In this document: piece by piece, positions 1-12,390 of the stretch
Numbering within the stretch: the stretch's first letter is position 1
Layout: every line of letters begins with the position of its first letter
DNA from: Panaeolus papilionaceus
Lineage: Eukaryota > Basidiomycota > Agaricomycetes > Agaricales
Direction of reading: 5' to 3'
Length of the DNA: 56,639 nt
Assembly: GCA_015501605.1 (NCBI GenBank)
Contig: JADNRZ010000056.1
Coordinates: 1 to 56,639, forward strand
Notes under the pieces: generated by a model
Database searches by the model: none
Seen by the model: the letters and a program-made list of their open reading frames with translations, nothing else
Told to the model about the DNA's origin: nothing
Translations under genes and position numbers: made by a program

Positions 1-1006
1 ACTGTTTGTTGTACTAAAGCACGTAGCTGCTGTCATCTCGCTGCAACGTTCAAATACGGTCCTTAGTGGCAGTGCCGACCTCATAGCCTGTCACTAGTCT
101 CTTCTCAGTCTTCCACATTTTAATGTGTATGATAAGGACGCCGTATATAGCCTACGACAATATTTTCGGTCGTTCACACAGTTGGAACAGTGCGGCAGCC
201 GACAAGAGTATTACCCTCTCGACTCAACAAAAAAGGATGATTTTATGTGATTGATTCGAACCAAATATGATTCTTATGGCCAGCTCATACCTCGTACTCC
301 AACCCTTCGACCGGGTTATGGGTGGCACTTAGTGATGAGCGCTGCAGCGCTAAATGAAGGGACACATAAAAATGTGTTGAATAATTTTCATTGATGAATC
401 CATATCACGTATGCAAGGGTTACCAACCCGTCTGCCCATCCATTATTCCCGATACTATCACGCTTCACCTTTCTCTGAGTCCCTATAGTAAGTGGATTTG
501 TTCTCTGAATATAGCGAATGGGTCACTGTCAGAGTTCAAACATTCATCAGTATCCCTGTATCACAAATCTTCCATTTTCAAGTCACAAGGAGCATATTCC
601 AGTCGTTCACTTGGTACAGACAGTTGAAAGTATGGAGGAAATAGATTTGAACCAATTTGTACACAAAAACGATTGACGAATACATGAGAAACAACAAACA
701 AAACAGAAGAGTGTTCGACAGTTAAAATATTACTGGGGCAAGTGTTCAAACTGAAGACTAAAAACAACATGGTGGAGGCAATATAAGACCAAAGCATAAG
801 GATGATGGTACAAGTGAAATGTAAGCAGAAATGAGGCATAAACGCTCAGAAGGACAAGATGAGATAAATGCACAAGGTAGACCCAAATTCTTTGTGAAGG
901 GCAGGTCCTATTATGATAAAACATGGTGAGCGATTGAATACTCATGAGAGTGATAATAGTCCCATGCACCAGACTCCTAATCTTCGGTCTTCCTCAACAC
1001 AACTGA
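1..1006. other. 3' flank of GTPase copy 1; no gene seen
   Basis: No convincing coding region is visible. The part from about 390 to 1006 resembles the flank downstream of GTPase copy 3 (16,670-17,154), and the part from about 640 also resembles the flank of copy 2 (6010-6355). Examples are the matching stretches at 640-790 and 16,900-17,050. It is therefore part of the duplicated module rather than unique sequence. Short ORFs here lack splice-site or codon support. The first 390 bases show nothing recognisable. Confidence 0.5.
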
Positions 1007-2168
1007 CTAAGAATCTGGCAGATCACCAAATTCAAGGAGCTCCTTCTCGAATGTTGCCAGAAGCTTCTGTGCCTTCTCCTGTTGTGGGACAAGACACTCA
1101 GTCAGCTGCTCATCACCTTGTTCTGATGCTACGAGCAAATCGGACTGGATGTTGGCCAACTGCATGTGAAGGTTTCGAATCCGAGATTGGACACCTTGAA
1201 AAATGTTTGTGGCAAACTTGGTTTTCCGAAGAGGAACATCGGAGCGCAACAATGACTGGAGTTCGAAATGTGGCACAGCAACACGTTGAAAAGAATGGTC
1301 AAGGATTGACAAGGCGGATTCAAGTGTATTATGAAACTTGAGGATCTCAGCTTTCTGGCCAATGTAATCCTAGAAATCCAGGTAAGAATGGAAAACAAGA
1401 TATCTTAGCCACTTGCCTTCCAAAATTCATTTCGAAGCTGCTCAAAATTACCCTCCCCTCGCTGCTTTGCCATCTGACTCCAGAGACAGTCCCACATCGT
1501 AGTGACGACTGTGATGCCTTCAGCTGTGTTGATCCCCGTTAGAGCCTGGAATGTCTTGAGCACCTCCCTTTGACTCCCTGGTAGGCGCGGAGTGTTAATT
1601 GGCATGAAATACAGAATTCGGTCGAACCAGTCAAGTCTAGGAACACGGTCATTGATCTCTTCGAACAATCAAGTGACGAATGGGTATATATTTACCCAGA
1701 TTTTTCCTTCCAATCCTGCAACATCGAGAGAATCTTCATCTCGGATATCTTCGTATCTGAGAACCCGGGTACATCGACGAGGTAAATCGGGCTACCTGAT
1801 TGCCTCTGTACATCGATGATCTGATAGGCAGTTATTGACTGCGTAAATCCTTCGAGTCGATTACTGGAAATTCCGAGTGATGTGTTTGAAGCGAGTGCTT
1901 CGATGAACTAGTGATCAATATTGTTAGCGTGAATCACTGGCCGGACAATTAGAAATCGCACCGAGCTTTTACCAGCGCCTGTAGGACCCAAAATTCTGAA
2001 AGATTTACCAATGAGAGATTGTATATACCACCAGAGCCCATGCACTCACAAAACGACCCAGCCGGACAAAAAGGTGTGCTTGTTGTATTCCGTTCGTTCG
2101 ACCAATTTGACAGAGGGGATACCTGTGACTTCGATTTGCTTATACTCGGTTTGTAGAGGGGTTTCCAT
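1007..2168 (-). CDS. P-loop GTPase (G-domain protein), copy 1, apparently intact
   Basis: Five exons can be read: 2168-2050, 1995-1962, 1907-1696, 1636-1417 and 1369-1007. The product is 315 aa with no internal stop. The G1/P-loop is GPTGAGKSS at the exon 2 end, G3 is DVPGF in exon 3, and a TTMWD motif in exon 4 sits where NKxD is expected. The C-terminal part is predicted helical. This pattern fits the TRAFAC/AIG1-like 'G domain-containing proteins' that are expanded in Agaricomycetes; their role is not established. Intron 4 begins with GCAAGT, as in all copies. The protein ends soon after an EFGD motif and lacks the basic tail of the 47,411 paralogue. It is divergently placed against kinase relic A. 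Confidence 0.78.
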
Positions 2169-3529
2169 GATGTTAAAGGATGGGTGTGAGTAACAATCCC
2201 AGTGGTGGTGGTGTTACTTCAAGAGGCGAAATGCTCATGGGATGCAGTCGCCGAAAGTTGTAAAATCAATGTCATTTCTAGCCGCGCGTTTTGACTTTCG
2301 CATCACTGAACCGCATGGGTCGCAGCTGTGTCTCCGAATCGCGATCATCATAAAGGAATGAGGTATTCGATAAATGAAGTACATGACCAAACGTGCTTCT
2401 ATTCCTGTCTATTTTAACAACCCCTTTCCCATGTAACCCAGCCATGTTTCTTCATCGCCGCCATCCCACGTTCCTCGTTCCTCAAAGGCCCATCCCTCAA
2501 GCTTTATTTCTATTATTGGTGGTTTGTTTGAACTTACTCCGATTTTGACATACATTCCATAATTCATATTCAGCATCTTGTAGGGCGCACGACAAGGGCT
2601 TCAATATAGATTTTAAACTCTCGCAGTGCCTATTGTGAAACGTACCCTGTCATGTGTGCCCCTACCCTATCCACAGAGTCCGGTGTCAATGAAATTCGAT
2701 ATCTACTCTACTTACTCTCATCGGTTTGTCCCGTTCCCGAAGTACCTTGTCCTGTGGGCTCTACCCATGTGGGGCGGGTCACCTTCGGAACACGAGGACA
2801 TGTCAGATTGGGATTCCATTCTCAGAGATTACAATACCAGTACAAGGTCTATATCGTATCTCTACATGTCAGCTACCCGGGTATTCCGATGGATACACGT
2901 AAATTTATGAAACAGAACACCTCACGATCGGTACACATTCAAGAAAAGGACGATGTTTGAGAATCAGGGGAATGCCTCGAGGCAGACTGCGGTAATATCA
3001 TCCATCGTTATCATGACTGAATATTGACGGCATCTCCATTATCCGAAGCGAATCGGTGGGGTTGGTTGAGGAAGATCACAGACGATGATAACGCAGCAAA
3101 GATAGAGAGAAGAAGCGAATAGAGGAAAGAGGAAGAAGGGCGACCTAGACCAGAGAGAGGGGGAGGTAGAGTTGAGTGGAAATCAATTCTCTTCGATGAT
3201 GTCATGATTTTATCTGTGAATCAGAGCAAGAGCGAATAGAACGTCGAATAATGAGGCAGGAGGCAAAGAAGAGCGGAAATTGCAGAGGGAGATAAGGATG
3301 AAACGATAAATGGGTATCGCCGATATCTCCGTGGAGATTTGTGGCTGTTTTAGGACGAAGGTGGTTTGTCATCAGTTGGTTGTTGCCTGCTCCTGACCAT
3401 CATCATACCAACGCACGGCCACTGTCTCCCTCGTTCCCTGTTTCTTACAAGCATCTCACTCGACCCATTCACATTCTTCTCTCTTCTTTCTCTCCCCTTG
3501 TATTCAGTTGACCCCTCCTTGATGCACTG
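2169..3529. other. Divergent intergenic region of the GTPase/kinase module, copy 1
   Basis: This is non-coding as far as I can see. It is clearly related to 7944-9545, to 29,838-31,010 and, inverted, to 41,975-43,050. Shared blocks include the stretch around 2770-2830, which matches 8545-8600 and the inverse of 42,950-43,000, and the stretch at 3000-3060, which matches 8870-8930. It presumably held the promoters of both divergent genes. Poly-purine stretches near 3090-3180 carry only low-complexity ORFs. Confidence 0.6.
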
Positions 3530-5460
3530 CGCTCAACCATAACCACGACCTAGCACCACTCTCCATCCTCTCCCTTCCTCCATCCCTCCTCTGACCCTTC
3601 TAACACAATCCCCTCATCTACCTCTTCCACCGATGAAACCCTCGCTCACATCACTCCCGCCCCATTCAAAACGGCATCAAGGCTCAACATGGTCCTGGGG
3701 TTGTGTCAAGTGACTCCCTAGACCCCGATCCGAAGTATGGGTACCGGCGGATTGACAGCTTGTCCGTCCATTTGGGGGAGTCGTGAGTAGGATGTGGAGG
3801 GATAAGAGAGTTGTGGAGGTGTTGAGAGCGATGGGGGTTGAGATTTCGTTTTCGTAAGTTTTCGTTTTGGCCGTTGAGGGAGAATGGTGATGTTGATGAT
3901 GATTTCAGGTCGACGTCCTTGATGAACCCGAAAAGAATGTCAATCTGCGCCTACGGCAGGGATGTTTCAACTCTGTTGACTGTCTCCAACCTTGTCCTAT
4001 GCATCCTCAGATGCTCCCTCGTCCTTATGTCCTCATGGTGCGTCCTTGCTCTCATCTCCTCATTCATATCCAATCCTCATTTCATTTCCTCAGACCACCT
4101 CCACTTTTCCACTTGCGCACCGGCACCTCCAACCCCCTCATGCTCAACTCCCGACCGTGCACCTCTCCTCCAGTGATCCCTCATCCAGCAACACCTCCCC
4201 ACTCGTTGTTCCCATGAGCGCTCTTGCTGTTGCTGCTTTTAAGAGCGGTATGATCGCGCTGGGAGTGTTGAGGTTGCTCAAGGTGCAGGTGCAAGATGTG
4301 GCAACGATGTGTAATGCGGTTGCACGAGGTGGTGATGTTATTTATACTACGGTAAATATGAGCGAGAGCGAGTGGGAGGGGATGGTGCTGATGGGTTTTG
4401 TAGGTCAATAAATTTGCACGATGGGCGAACGAGGTTACGCATGCCAGTCGGGATATGGATAGGGAGAGGCGAGTGTATTCTCGTTTCTTTCCTAATGTTG
4501 TTGTCATCCTCTTTCCTTGTCATCGTCGTTATTTTCCCCACCCCTCCTCCACGGCCACATCCATTCCTATATCATCCCATATTCCGTCTTTCTTCCATGG
4601 TTTGTTTCCCTCACGACCACCCATTCTTGACTTCACATTCGTTCATGCGCATATATTTCCGCTTTCCCGCTCCATCCCTGGTGACCCCACTCTCAAACCT
4701 TATCACAATCATCGCCATCTCATCTCTGCAAGTCATGTTTGCTCTCCGCTTGTCAGTTGATGTCCATGAGACGAGGTGGGAGGGGAGGAGTTTTTACATT
4801 TACATTCTCTTTCTCTCTTCGTCTTTTTCTTTTATCTCTGGTCTTTTCTTTGAAAATGAGGCGATACCGGTACCAATGCCTCACATGGTCACACAGAATC
4901 TATGCGCTCAAGCTCTTGTTTTGGAACTTGAGGAGTCGTGCAGAGAGTCGACGGGGTTGTTAATAAGTGCGCATCGAATTGACATTGGGGGTGAATGGGA
5001 GTTTTACTCTTTGCTCCGTCGCTCCCTCTTGTCCACTTTCTTCATTTTGTTGTAGTATCGTTCTTTTCGTCCTTCACACTTCCTCCTTTTCCGCTTCTTC
5101 TCACCTTCCTCCGCTGTTGGCCTTTCAAATTTCTCCCGCTTTGTCACTTTTGCTGTTCCTCGTTCTTCAGCTTTCCTCGCTCTCCCTATCTCTCTTCACA
5201 TCTCATTTACCCTTTCGCTTCTCTCGATCTCTTCCTTTGCTCTGATTTCTTTCATCGTTTCCCGCACGCTTCCTTGCGTCACTCTTCCATTTTCTGTCGC
5301 TCCCTCACCGCTATAAGCGCACGTACTAACGCTCCCTTCCGTTGCTTGCTCAGACTCGCAGTTCCGATCCAAACCTGCCATCACGGAAGCCGTCGCCCTC
5401 TGAGATTCGGGTAAACGGATTACAGTCGATGTGAGAGTTGCAGCTAATGAGATGTAGGTT
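3530..5460 (+). pseudogene. Relic A of the group III histidine kinase gene (exons 1-6 only)
   Basis: This is a decayed copy of the first six exons of the kinase at 35098-41974. The end of exon 1 (3815-3842) still encodes VEVLRA followed by GVE. Exon 2 starts near 3909. Exon 3 spans about 4095-4350 and includes the HAMP 1 sequence (VQDVA...CNAVARG). Exon 5 is near 4905-4965 and exon 6 near 5385-5460. Frames are broken by many indels and stops, and introns 4 and 5 survive as long CT-rich stretches. Nothing downstream of exon 6 (later HAMPs, HisKA, receiver) is present, so no kinase product is possible. Confidence 0.8.
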
Positions 5461-6355
5461 AGGTGAGTTGTGTTACGGTTTGGAATTTTATTTCATTCTT
5501 TTTGGACGATGAGAGGGAGAGGGCGCAGGACACGAGAGGAGGGTGGGGTGTGTTTCTGTGTTGTGGAGATTGATTTTTGGTTGGGAGGTTATCAGGTTCG
5601 GTGGTAGACTTCAAACCTCGATCCCAATTTCGTGTTTTCCGTTCTTCCACAGTGCGCCCGTTTCTCCTGCGATTGTAGTTCAACTTGGCTACACAGTACC
5701 TTCTCTATTTATATATTTGGTTCATTTTATCATGATATTTTCGCTTTTGGCGTCTGTTCTTAGGCCTTGTTGTTTCCTTGCCATGCTCTCTTGTATCCCC
5801 TATCTAGTTACCTTGGTAGCACAGCATCATGCTCGTGTATGATATATACCGTACCTACTTTGGGGAATATACCATGCCTTTTACGCACACCAGTTTGTCG
5901 CCAGTCGCTCAGTTTCGTATTTTGACGTTTTGCGTGCATTTGGCACACTTTCTCAGTCCCTCCCCCACGAATCATCTCATCGAGAAATGGACGGTGAGGG
6001 CGCCATCGTGACATCGACGATGGGAAATAAATCTAGACAATCTGTACAGTACACGATCAACGAATACACGACAAACAACAAATAGAGCGGAATGGTTTTC
6101 GATGGTTACGATAATACGGAGATGAGTGTGGAAAATGAAGACTAAAAAACAGCGTGTAACAGGCAAAACAATGTCAAACTAAGAGCACAATAGCGCAAGC
6201 AGGAATGAGATGTCAATGATAGGAAAGAAGAGACGACGAAAATGAATGTGGGAGACTGAAATACTGCGAAATTGGTGTAGGCTATATGTTGGCTATATGA
6301 TGCTGTGAGCAATCGAATACCAATGATGATGATGATAACACCACGCACCAGAGGT
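5461..6355. other. Junction between module copies; no gene
   Basis: Up to about 5900 the sequence continues from relic A and resembles what follows exon 6 in relic B (11,700-12,060). It does not match intron 6 of the intact kinase. From about 6010 it matches the 3' flank of the GTPase copies (640-1006 and 16,890-17,154). No coding region is supported. Confidence 0.5.
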
Positions 6356-7943
6356 CTAATCTTTGGTCTTCTTGAACCACTTCTTGCCTCGATGCTTCGC
6401 CGCCTGAATCAAGCGACGAAGTAAACCCTTCAAAATGAGTATGCGTGATCGGTCGAGTTGAATGACACTTGTAGGGGAGTGTGGAGAAGCAGGAGGCGCT
6501 GCATCAGCCTGAGATGCAGTGGGGAGATCCTTGGGGCTAGTGGCGATAACTTGGAGGGGTGACCCCTCTGCGCATGGCGATTCAGCTGTGGATTCGATCG
6601 ATCGAAAAAGACTACTTCCAGGCTCGTCACCAAAATCGGGCGTGGCAACGACGCTCTGGGCACGTGGTGAGGCAGCGGCTGGAGCGATATCCTGGGTCTC
6701 GATATCATGATGGCTGCTCAAAGCGTCAGCTTGACCAGAAAGCTGAGGCTCCTCCATGACTGGATCAGGATCTGGGGCATCTCCAAATTCCTGCAGCTCC
6801 TGCTCAAACATAGCAAGAAGCTTCTGCGCCTCCTGCTGTCGTGGGATGAGAACCCCCTCAGCTGCTCATCGTCCCGTTCTGCTGCTCCCTGTAGATCAGA
6901 TTGAATGTTGGCCAACTCCATTTGAACGTTTCGAAGGCGGGTTTGGAGGCCTTGATAAATGTTTCTAGCAAATGAAGTTTTCCGAATATGACCCTGGGAC
7001 CGCAACAATGACTGGAGTTCGAAATGTGGCCCAGAAGCACATTGAAATGAATGGTCAAGAACTGTCAAAGCGGACTCCTGTGTATTGTGAAATTTGAGGA
7101 TCTTAGCATCCTTGCCAATGTAATCCTATAAATCCAGGTAAGAATGGAAAACAAGATGCCTCAGTCACTTGCCTGCCAGACTTCGTCTTGCAGCTGGTCG
7201 AAATTACGCTTCCCTCGCTCCTTTGCCGTCTCGCTCCCGAGACAGTCCCACATCGTAGTGACGACTGTGATGCCTTCAGCTGTGTTGATCCCCGTTAGAG
7301 CCTGAAAAGTCCGGAGCACCTCTCGTTGACTCCCTGGTAGCCGCGGACTGTTTATGGGCATGAAATACAGAATTCGGTCGAAAAAAGACAGTCTAAAAAC
7401 ATGGTCATTGATCTCTTCGAAAAATCAATTGACAAAGGAGTATATATTCACCGTGATTTTGCCTTCCAATCCTTCAACATCGACAGAATCTTCATCTCGG
7501 ATATCTTCGTATCCGAGAACCCAGGGACATCAACGAGATAAATCGGATCGTCAACATAACTGGGATGGGTCCGTTTTACATTTATGAGTTGATAGGCAGA
7601 TATTGACTGTGTAAACCCTTCGAGTCGATTGCTGGAAATTCCGAGTGATGTGTTTGAAGCGAGTGCTTCAATGAACTAGTGAACAATATCTGTAGCGTGA
7701 ATCACCATGGTTGACTGGACAATTAGGAATCGCACCGAGCTTTTACCAGCGCCTGTTGGACCCAAAATTCTGAAAGATTTACCGAATCAGAGATTGGATA
7801 TACCATCATGGGTCATCAACTCACAAAATGGCGTTGTTAGAATATAACTCGTGCTTGTGGTATTCCGTTGGATGGACCAATTTGACAGAGGGGGTACCCG
7901 TGACTTTGATTTCCTCATACTTGATTTGCGGAGGGGCATCCAT
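6356..7943 (-). pseudogene. P-loop GTPase, copy 2, frameshifted in the last exon
   Basis: Exons 1-4 (7943-7825, 7769-7736, 7675-7452, 7392-7173) and the start of exon 5 (from 7125) are open. They carry GPTGAGKSS, DVPGF and TTMWD. In exon 5 the frame breaks at a run of five C on the plus strand (6853-6857). One extra base there would restore the frame used by the paralogues, which stays open to 6356 and ends in a basic tail (KHRGKKWFKKTKD). As written, translation runs into a stop at 6718. Either a recent one-base deletion or an assembly error in the homopolymer would explain it. The first residues are MDAPP, against METPP in copies 3 and 4. Confidence 0.75.
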
Positions 7944-9545
7944 CACGATGCGGAGATATGTGCGAATAACAAAGCCAATGGTGGAGGTTGAGATCAAGAG
8001 GCAAAATGCTCATGGGGTGCAGTCGCCGAAGATCTAATGGTGAACGTCACTTCCAGCGACATGTTTCAACTTGCATGAGTGAACTGCGTGGCTCGTGGTT
8101 GTGTGTCCGAATCACGATCATCATGAAGCAACGAGGTATTCGATAAATGAACTTGAAGTACATAACCAAACGTGCTTCTATTCCTGTCTGTTTTAACAAC
8201 CCCTTTCCCATGTAACCCAGCCATGTTTCTTCATCGCCACCATCCCACGTTCCTCGTTCCTCAGAGGTCCATCTTTCAAACTTCGCTACTGTTCTAGGAG
8301 GTTTGGCCCTCTTACTTCGATTTTGGTATCCATTCCACAGTTAATGTTCAGCATCTTGTAAGGCACACGACATGGGATTCAATATAGATTTTAAAATCTC
8401 GCAGTGCTTATTGTGACGTACCCTGCCATTTGTACCCGTACCCTATCCACAGTGTGCGGCGTTCATTCAATTCGACGGGCACTCTATTTACTCTCATCGG
8501 TTTGTCCCGTTCCCGAAGTACCTTGTCCTGCGGGCTCTACTCATATGGGGTGGATCACCTTCGGAACATGAGGACATGTCAGATCGGGATGCTATTCTCA
8601 GAGATTACAATAACTGCACAATGTCTATATTGTATCTCTACATGTCAGTTACGCTGGTATCCCGATGGATACACATAAATTCGTCGAACAGAGCAACTCA
8701 CGATCAGTACACATCCAAGGAAAGGACAATGTTTGAGAAACTACAGCGCGGTGATGAGGGAGCGCAACCCAGCGATGGACATTATGAAGGTCCGAGTGAT
8801 GAGAGTGACAGCGATGGGTATTTGATGCGGGGCACGCCTCGAGGCAGACTGCGGTAATATCATTCTTTGTTATCACGACTGAATATCGACTGCATCTCCG
8901 GTATCCGAAGCGAATCAGCGGCGTTGGTTGAGTGAGATCCTAGAAGATGAGAACGCAGAAGAGATAGAGAGAGGAAGGGAATAGAGGAAAGAGCCAGAAG
9001 GACGGTCTAGACCAGAGGGAGGGAATGCAGAGTTGAATGAGAATCGATGTTCCCTTTGATGATGACATTGTTTCTATTTGTGAATCAGGGCAAAAGCGAA
9101 TTGAAGGGATGAAAAGGAAGGGATGGAAGAGAGGTATTCAGCATTGAGGATATTGAAAGACGCGTCGACTAGGCAAGGGAAAGTGAGAGAATTGTAAAGT
9201 GACCCATTCCGGGGAAATAAGCATGAAAATTAAAGAAAGAGGTATCACGGGTATCTCCGGGGCTGGCTTTGTACCTGATTCGTGGCTATTTTGGGCAAGG
9301 TTACAGGGCCAAGCCGGTGTGTCATCACAATTAGCAAACACTATTGGGTTGCATCGTTGGTTGCTCTTGCCCATCATCCACGCGTAACGCAAAGCAAAGC
9401 CCTCTCGTCCTCCGTTTCTTACAATCCTCTCAGTCAACCTACCCACACCTTCCTCTCTTCTCTCTCTCCCCCTTCTCTTCCTATTCAGTACAACCACATC
9501 GCATCTCGTCACTGCGCAGGAGCAGCTAGGGTATCCCTTTCCACC
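7944..9545. other. Divergent intergenic region of the module, copy 2
   Basis: This is the counterpart of 2169-3529, with the same order of conserved blocks. The GTPase-proximal part lies at 7944-8860 and the kinase-proximal part at 8870-9545. The latter includes the block around 9350-9375, which matches the inverse of 42,140-42,180 upstream of the intact kinase. No gene is supported. Confidence 0.55.
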
Positions 9546-11700
9546 ATGACGCCATCCAACTGGAAGCATTGTCGCCTCTTCGTCCTCTAACTTCCTCCAT
9601 CCTTCTCCTCCGATCCTTCCAGTACCACCGAATAATCCACCGATGATCGTGCCCCCACCCCCACCCCACATGTTCCATCAAAACCAACCCACCAACGCTT
9701 CAAGGGCACCTGATCGCCCTTCTCCTCTCTGTACCAACAGCACGTCTTCGGTCTCAAGCACAAACACGGCCGAGCTGCGTGACTGATACTATTTTCCGGT
9801 TCGCTGGGGGTATTGTGAGGATTGAGTGTGTGGAGGGCGAAGAGGGTGGGGAGATATTGGGAGCGAAGCACTTTGAGGTATACCTTTTTGCGTTTTTTGA
9901 TTTCTTTCTCTTCTGTGGTTTTTGGAGGACGCTGACCTTGATGTTGATGACAGGTTGATGTTATCGATGAACCCGACCATCCTTGAAACCCGACAACGAT
10001 CCTAATCCACTTCAACTCTCTTCTAATTCGTCCAATGCATCCGATAGTGGTAGTACTCTCAACAGTTACTACGGTAATGCTAATGGAACAGGAAGAATGT
10101 CACCGCGCCAACAGAGCGGAGATGTCCATTTTCCCTGATGGTCTTCTGTGATGGATCCTCCGATGCTGTCGTCTTTACGGTTGGTTGTGCTTTCTCTCAT
10201 ATCTACATTCACATCTAATTCTCATTCTCATTCTCATTTCTTAGGCCACGTCCACTGCCCCGCCTGTCGTAAAGGCATCTCCTACCCCCTCATACTCAAC
10301 TCTACACTGCTCGACACCAACCCCACCAATCTCTCATTCACCGATCCCTCATTGTCCCCATGGGCCCTCTGGTCGTCGCTTCTTTTGAAACCGGTATGAG
10401 CGCGGTGGAAGAGCCGAGGTTGTTGACGGCGCATGTGCAGGATGTGGCGAGGGTGTGATGCGGTTGTGAGAGGCATTTGAGTCAGAAGATTACGGTGTCT
10501 TTTCTTTGAGCGGTTATGGTGTGCTGATATGCTGATATTAATACTATGGTGAGTAAGAGCGAGAGTAAAACGGACGAGGAGATACTGATTGTGGGTCCCG
10601 TAGGTCGATCCTCTTGGACAATTTGCGCAAGAGGTTTGCGCGCGAGACAGGAAGTCTGTGTGGAGGGGTGGGTTTCTTTTTAGCTTTATCTTCTCATATT
10701 CGTTTTGCTTTTTAACGACATCATTTTTTTCTCGTCGTCGTGGTTATTCTCCCTGCCCCACATCCACATCCACATCCCTCCCTCACCGTACAATCATGCA
10801 TTGCTTCCTGTGCATATCTTCACTTTCCCGCTGCAAAACTTGTCATCCACCATCAAACTCTATCCCAACCTCACCATCCCTGAGCGTCACAATGTGGTGC
10901 GTCGAGTTTGATGAGAGTACGAGATTTGGGAGCCGTTGAGGCGCTCTTCTCCTCCATTTCCCCTCTCAGAGTCTCACTTCTTTTTCTCTCATGTCATCTC
11001 TCATCGTTTTCAAGTATCACAAGAATTCATAAGCTTTAGACACAGCGAAATCGGTGGTCAGGCTCCTGTTTTTGGATATTTAAGGGACGTGGAGAGACTT
11101 GACAAGTATTGTTTGCGAGATAGCTGCGAATTTGGCTTGTCTTTTAGTCGCGCGTTCTCGTCAGCTTGTTCCCTTCATCTTGCTCCTTTTCTTCTTTGCA
11201 TTCTTTTGGCTCCCCTCCCTTTTACCTTTCTTTCTTTTTTCGCTTTCCTCTGGTTATTCGCTTTCCGATTTTCGCCTCTTTTTCACATTTACCTTGCTTC
11301 GTTCTTCAGCTTTTCTCGGTCTCCTCTTCTCTGGTTATTTTGATCGTCGTTTTCCTCTCCACACCTCTTTTCCTTTTCTACTTTCACTCACCATTTCTTT
11401 CTTTTCTGCGGGCTTTTTCGCGTTTCTCGCTCTCTTTTTCCTTGCGTTCCACTCGCATTCACTCTATTTCCCTCTCTTCCTCTCTTTCTTTCTTCCATTT
11501 TCTGTGTCGCTCCCCTCTCCGCTATAAACTCACGCACTAACTCTCTCTTCCCTTGCTCACTCACACTTGCAAATCCGCTCCATAGCTCTAGTCACGAAAG
11601 TCGTCGCCCTCGGGGGTTCAGGTCAAGAGATTCAGGTCGACGTGAAAGCCCAGATTTTGGATTTGAAGAATGTCGTTAATCAGATGATGGTTAGGTGAGT
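9546..11700 (+). pseudogene. Relic B of the group III histidine kinase gene (exons 1-6)
   Basis: A degenerate copy of kinase exons 1-6 begins with the equivalent of the start codon at 9546. Recognisable parts are the exon 1 end near 9840-9880, exon 2 near 9955-10,185, exon 3 near 10,245-10,530 (retaining MGPL and the HAMP 1 start), and exon 6 near 11,585-11,697, followed by a GTGAGT donor. Stops and frameshifts are frequent. Intron 5 has become a CT-rich tract of roughly 600 nt (10,970-11,570). As in relic A, the copy ends with exon 6, so later HAMPs, HisKA, HATPase and receiver are missing. Confidence 0.8.
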
Positions 11701-12121
11701 TGCGTTACGGTTGGAGTTTTATTTCATTGTTTTTTGGCGGGTGAGAGAAGTCGGAGAGGCGCGGAGGACGGACACAGGATGATGGTGTGTGTTTTCTATG
11801 TTAAGGAGATCGATTTTTGGTTGGATGGTTATACGGTGCGGTGATAGGCTCCGAACCTTTATCCCAACCGATTTCGCATTTTCCGTAGTTCCATGACGCG
11901 CCCGTTTCTACTTCATTCCCGACACTGTCTGCCTGTCGCTCACGACTACGTCTAGTGGAGCTCAACATGGCTGTACGGTACCCTCTCTACCGTATATTTT
12001 GTTTATTTTTCATTATATGTTTGCCTTTGGCATCTACTTTCCCAATTCCGTTGTTTTCTCGTCGTTTCACTCGTGTTTCCATTTAGTTTACTTTTGCAAA
12101 AGTACGCTGGAGTACAATATT

Positions 12122-12390
12122 TAGTGTCTCTAAGGTTCAGGTAAAGAGATTCAAGTCGATGCCAGAGCCGAGATTTTGGAATTGAAGAATACGCTTAATC
12201 AGATTGGTTAGGTGAGTTGGCGTTACGGTTTACAGTTTTAGTTCATTGTTTTTTTCAGGGTGAGAGAAGTGGGAGACGCGCGGAGGACGTGTTGGTTGCG
12301 AGGATTGACTTTTGGTTGTATGGTTATACGGTGCGGTGATAGGCTCCGAACCTTTATCCCAACCGATTTCGCGTTTTCCGTAGTTTTATG
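12122..12390 (+). repeat. Duplicated kinase exon 6 with its downstream flank
   Basis: A second, more decayed copy of exon 6 (about 12,130-12,213, ending in a GTGAGT-like donor) and about 170 nt of downstream sequence repeat what is seen at 11,620-11,900. Matching points are the donor region and the stretch at 12,318-12,380 against 11,835-11,895. This is a local tandem duplication inside relic B territory. Confidence 0.7.

Noticed and set aside
3838..4411. Kinase relic A as an expressed short HAMP protein
   Set aside because: Exon junctions and frames are broken several times; no continuous product can be read.
4372..5055. 227-codon plus-strand ORF
   Set aside because: It runs across relic exons and CT-rich introns of kinase relic A in a frame unrelated to the kinase; low-complexity Ser/Phe/Leu translation.
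10936..11540. Overlapping Phe/Ser/Leu-rich ORFs suggesting membrane proteins
   Set aside because: Product of a long CT-rich intron tract in relic B; several frames are open at once, as expected from composition.
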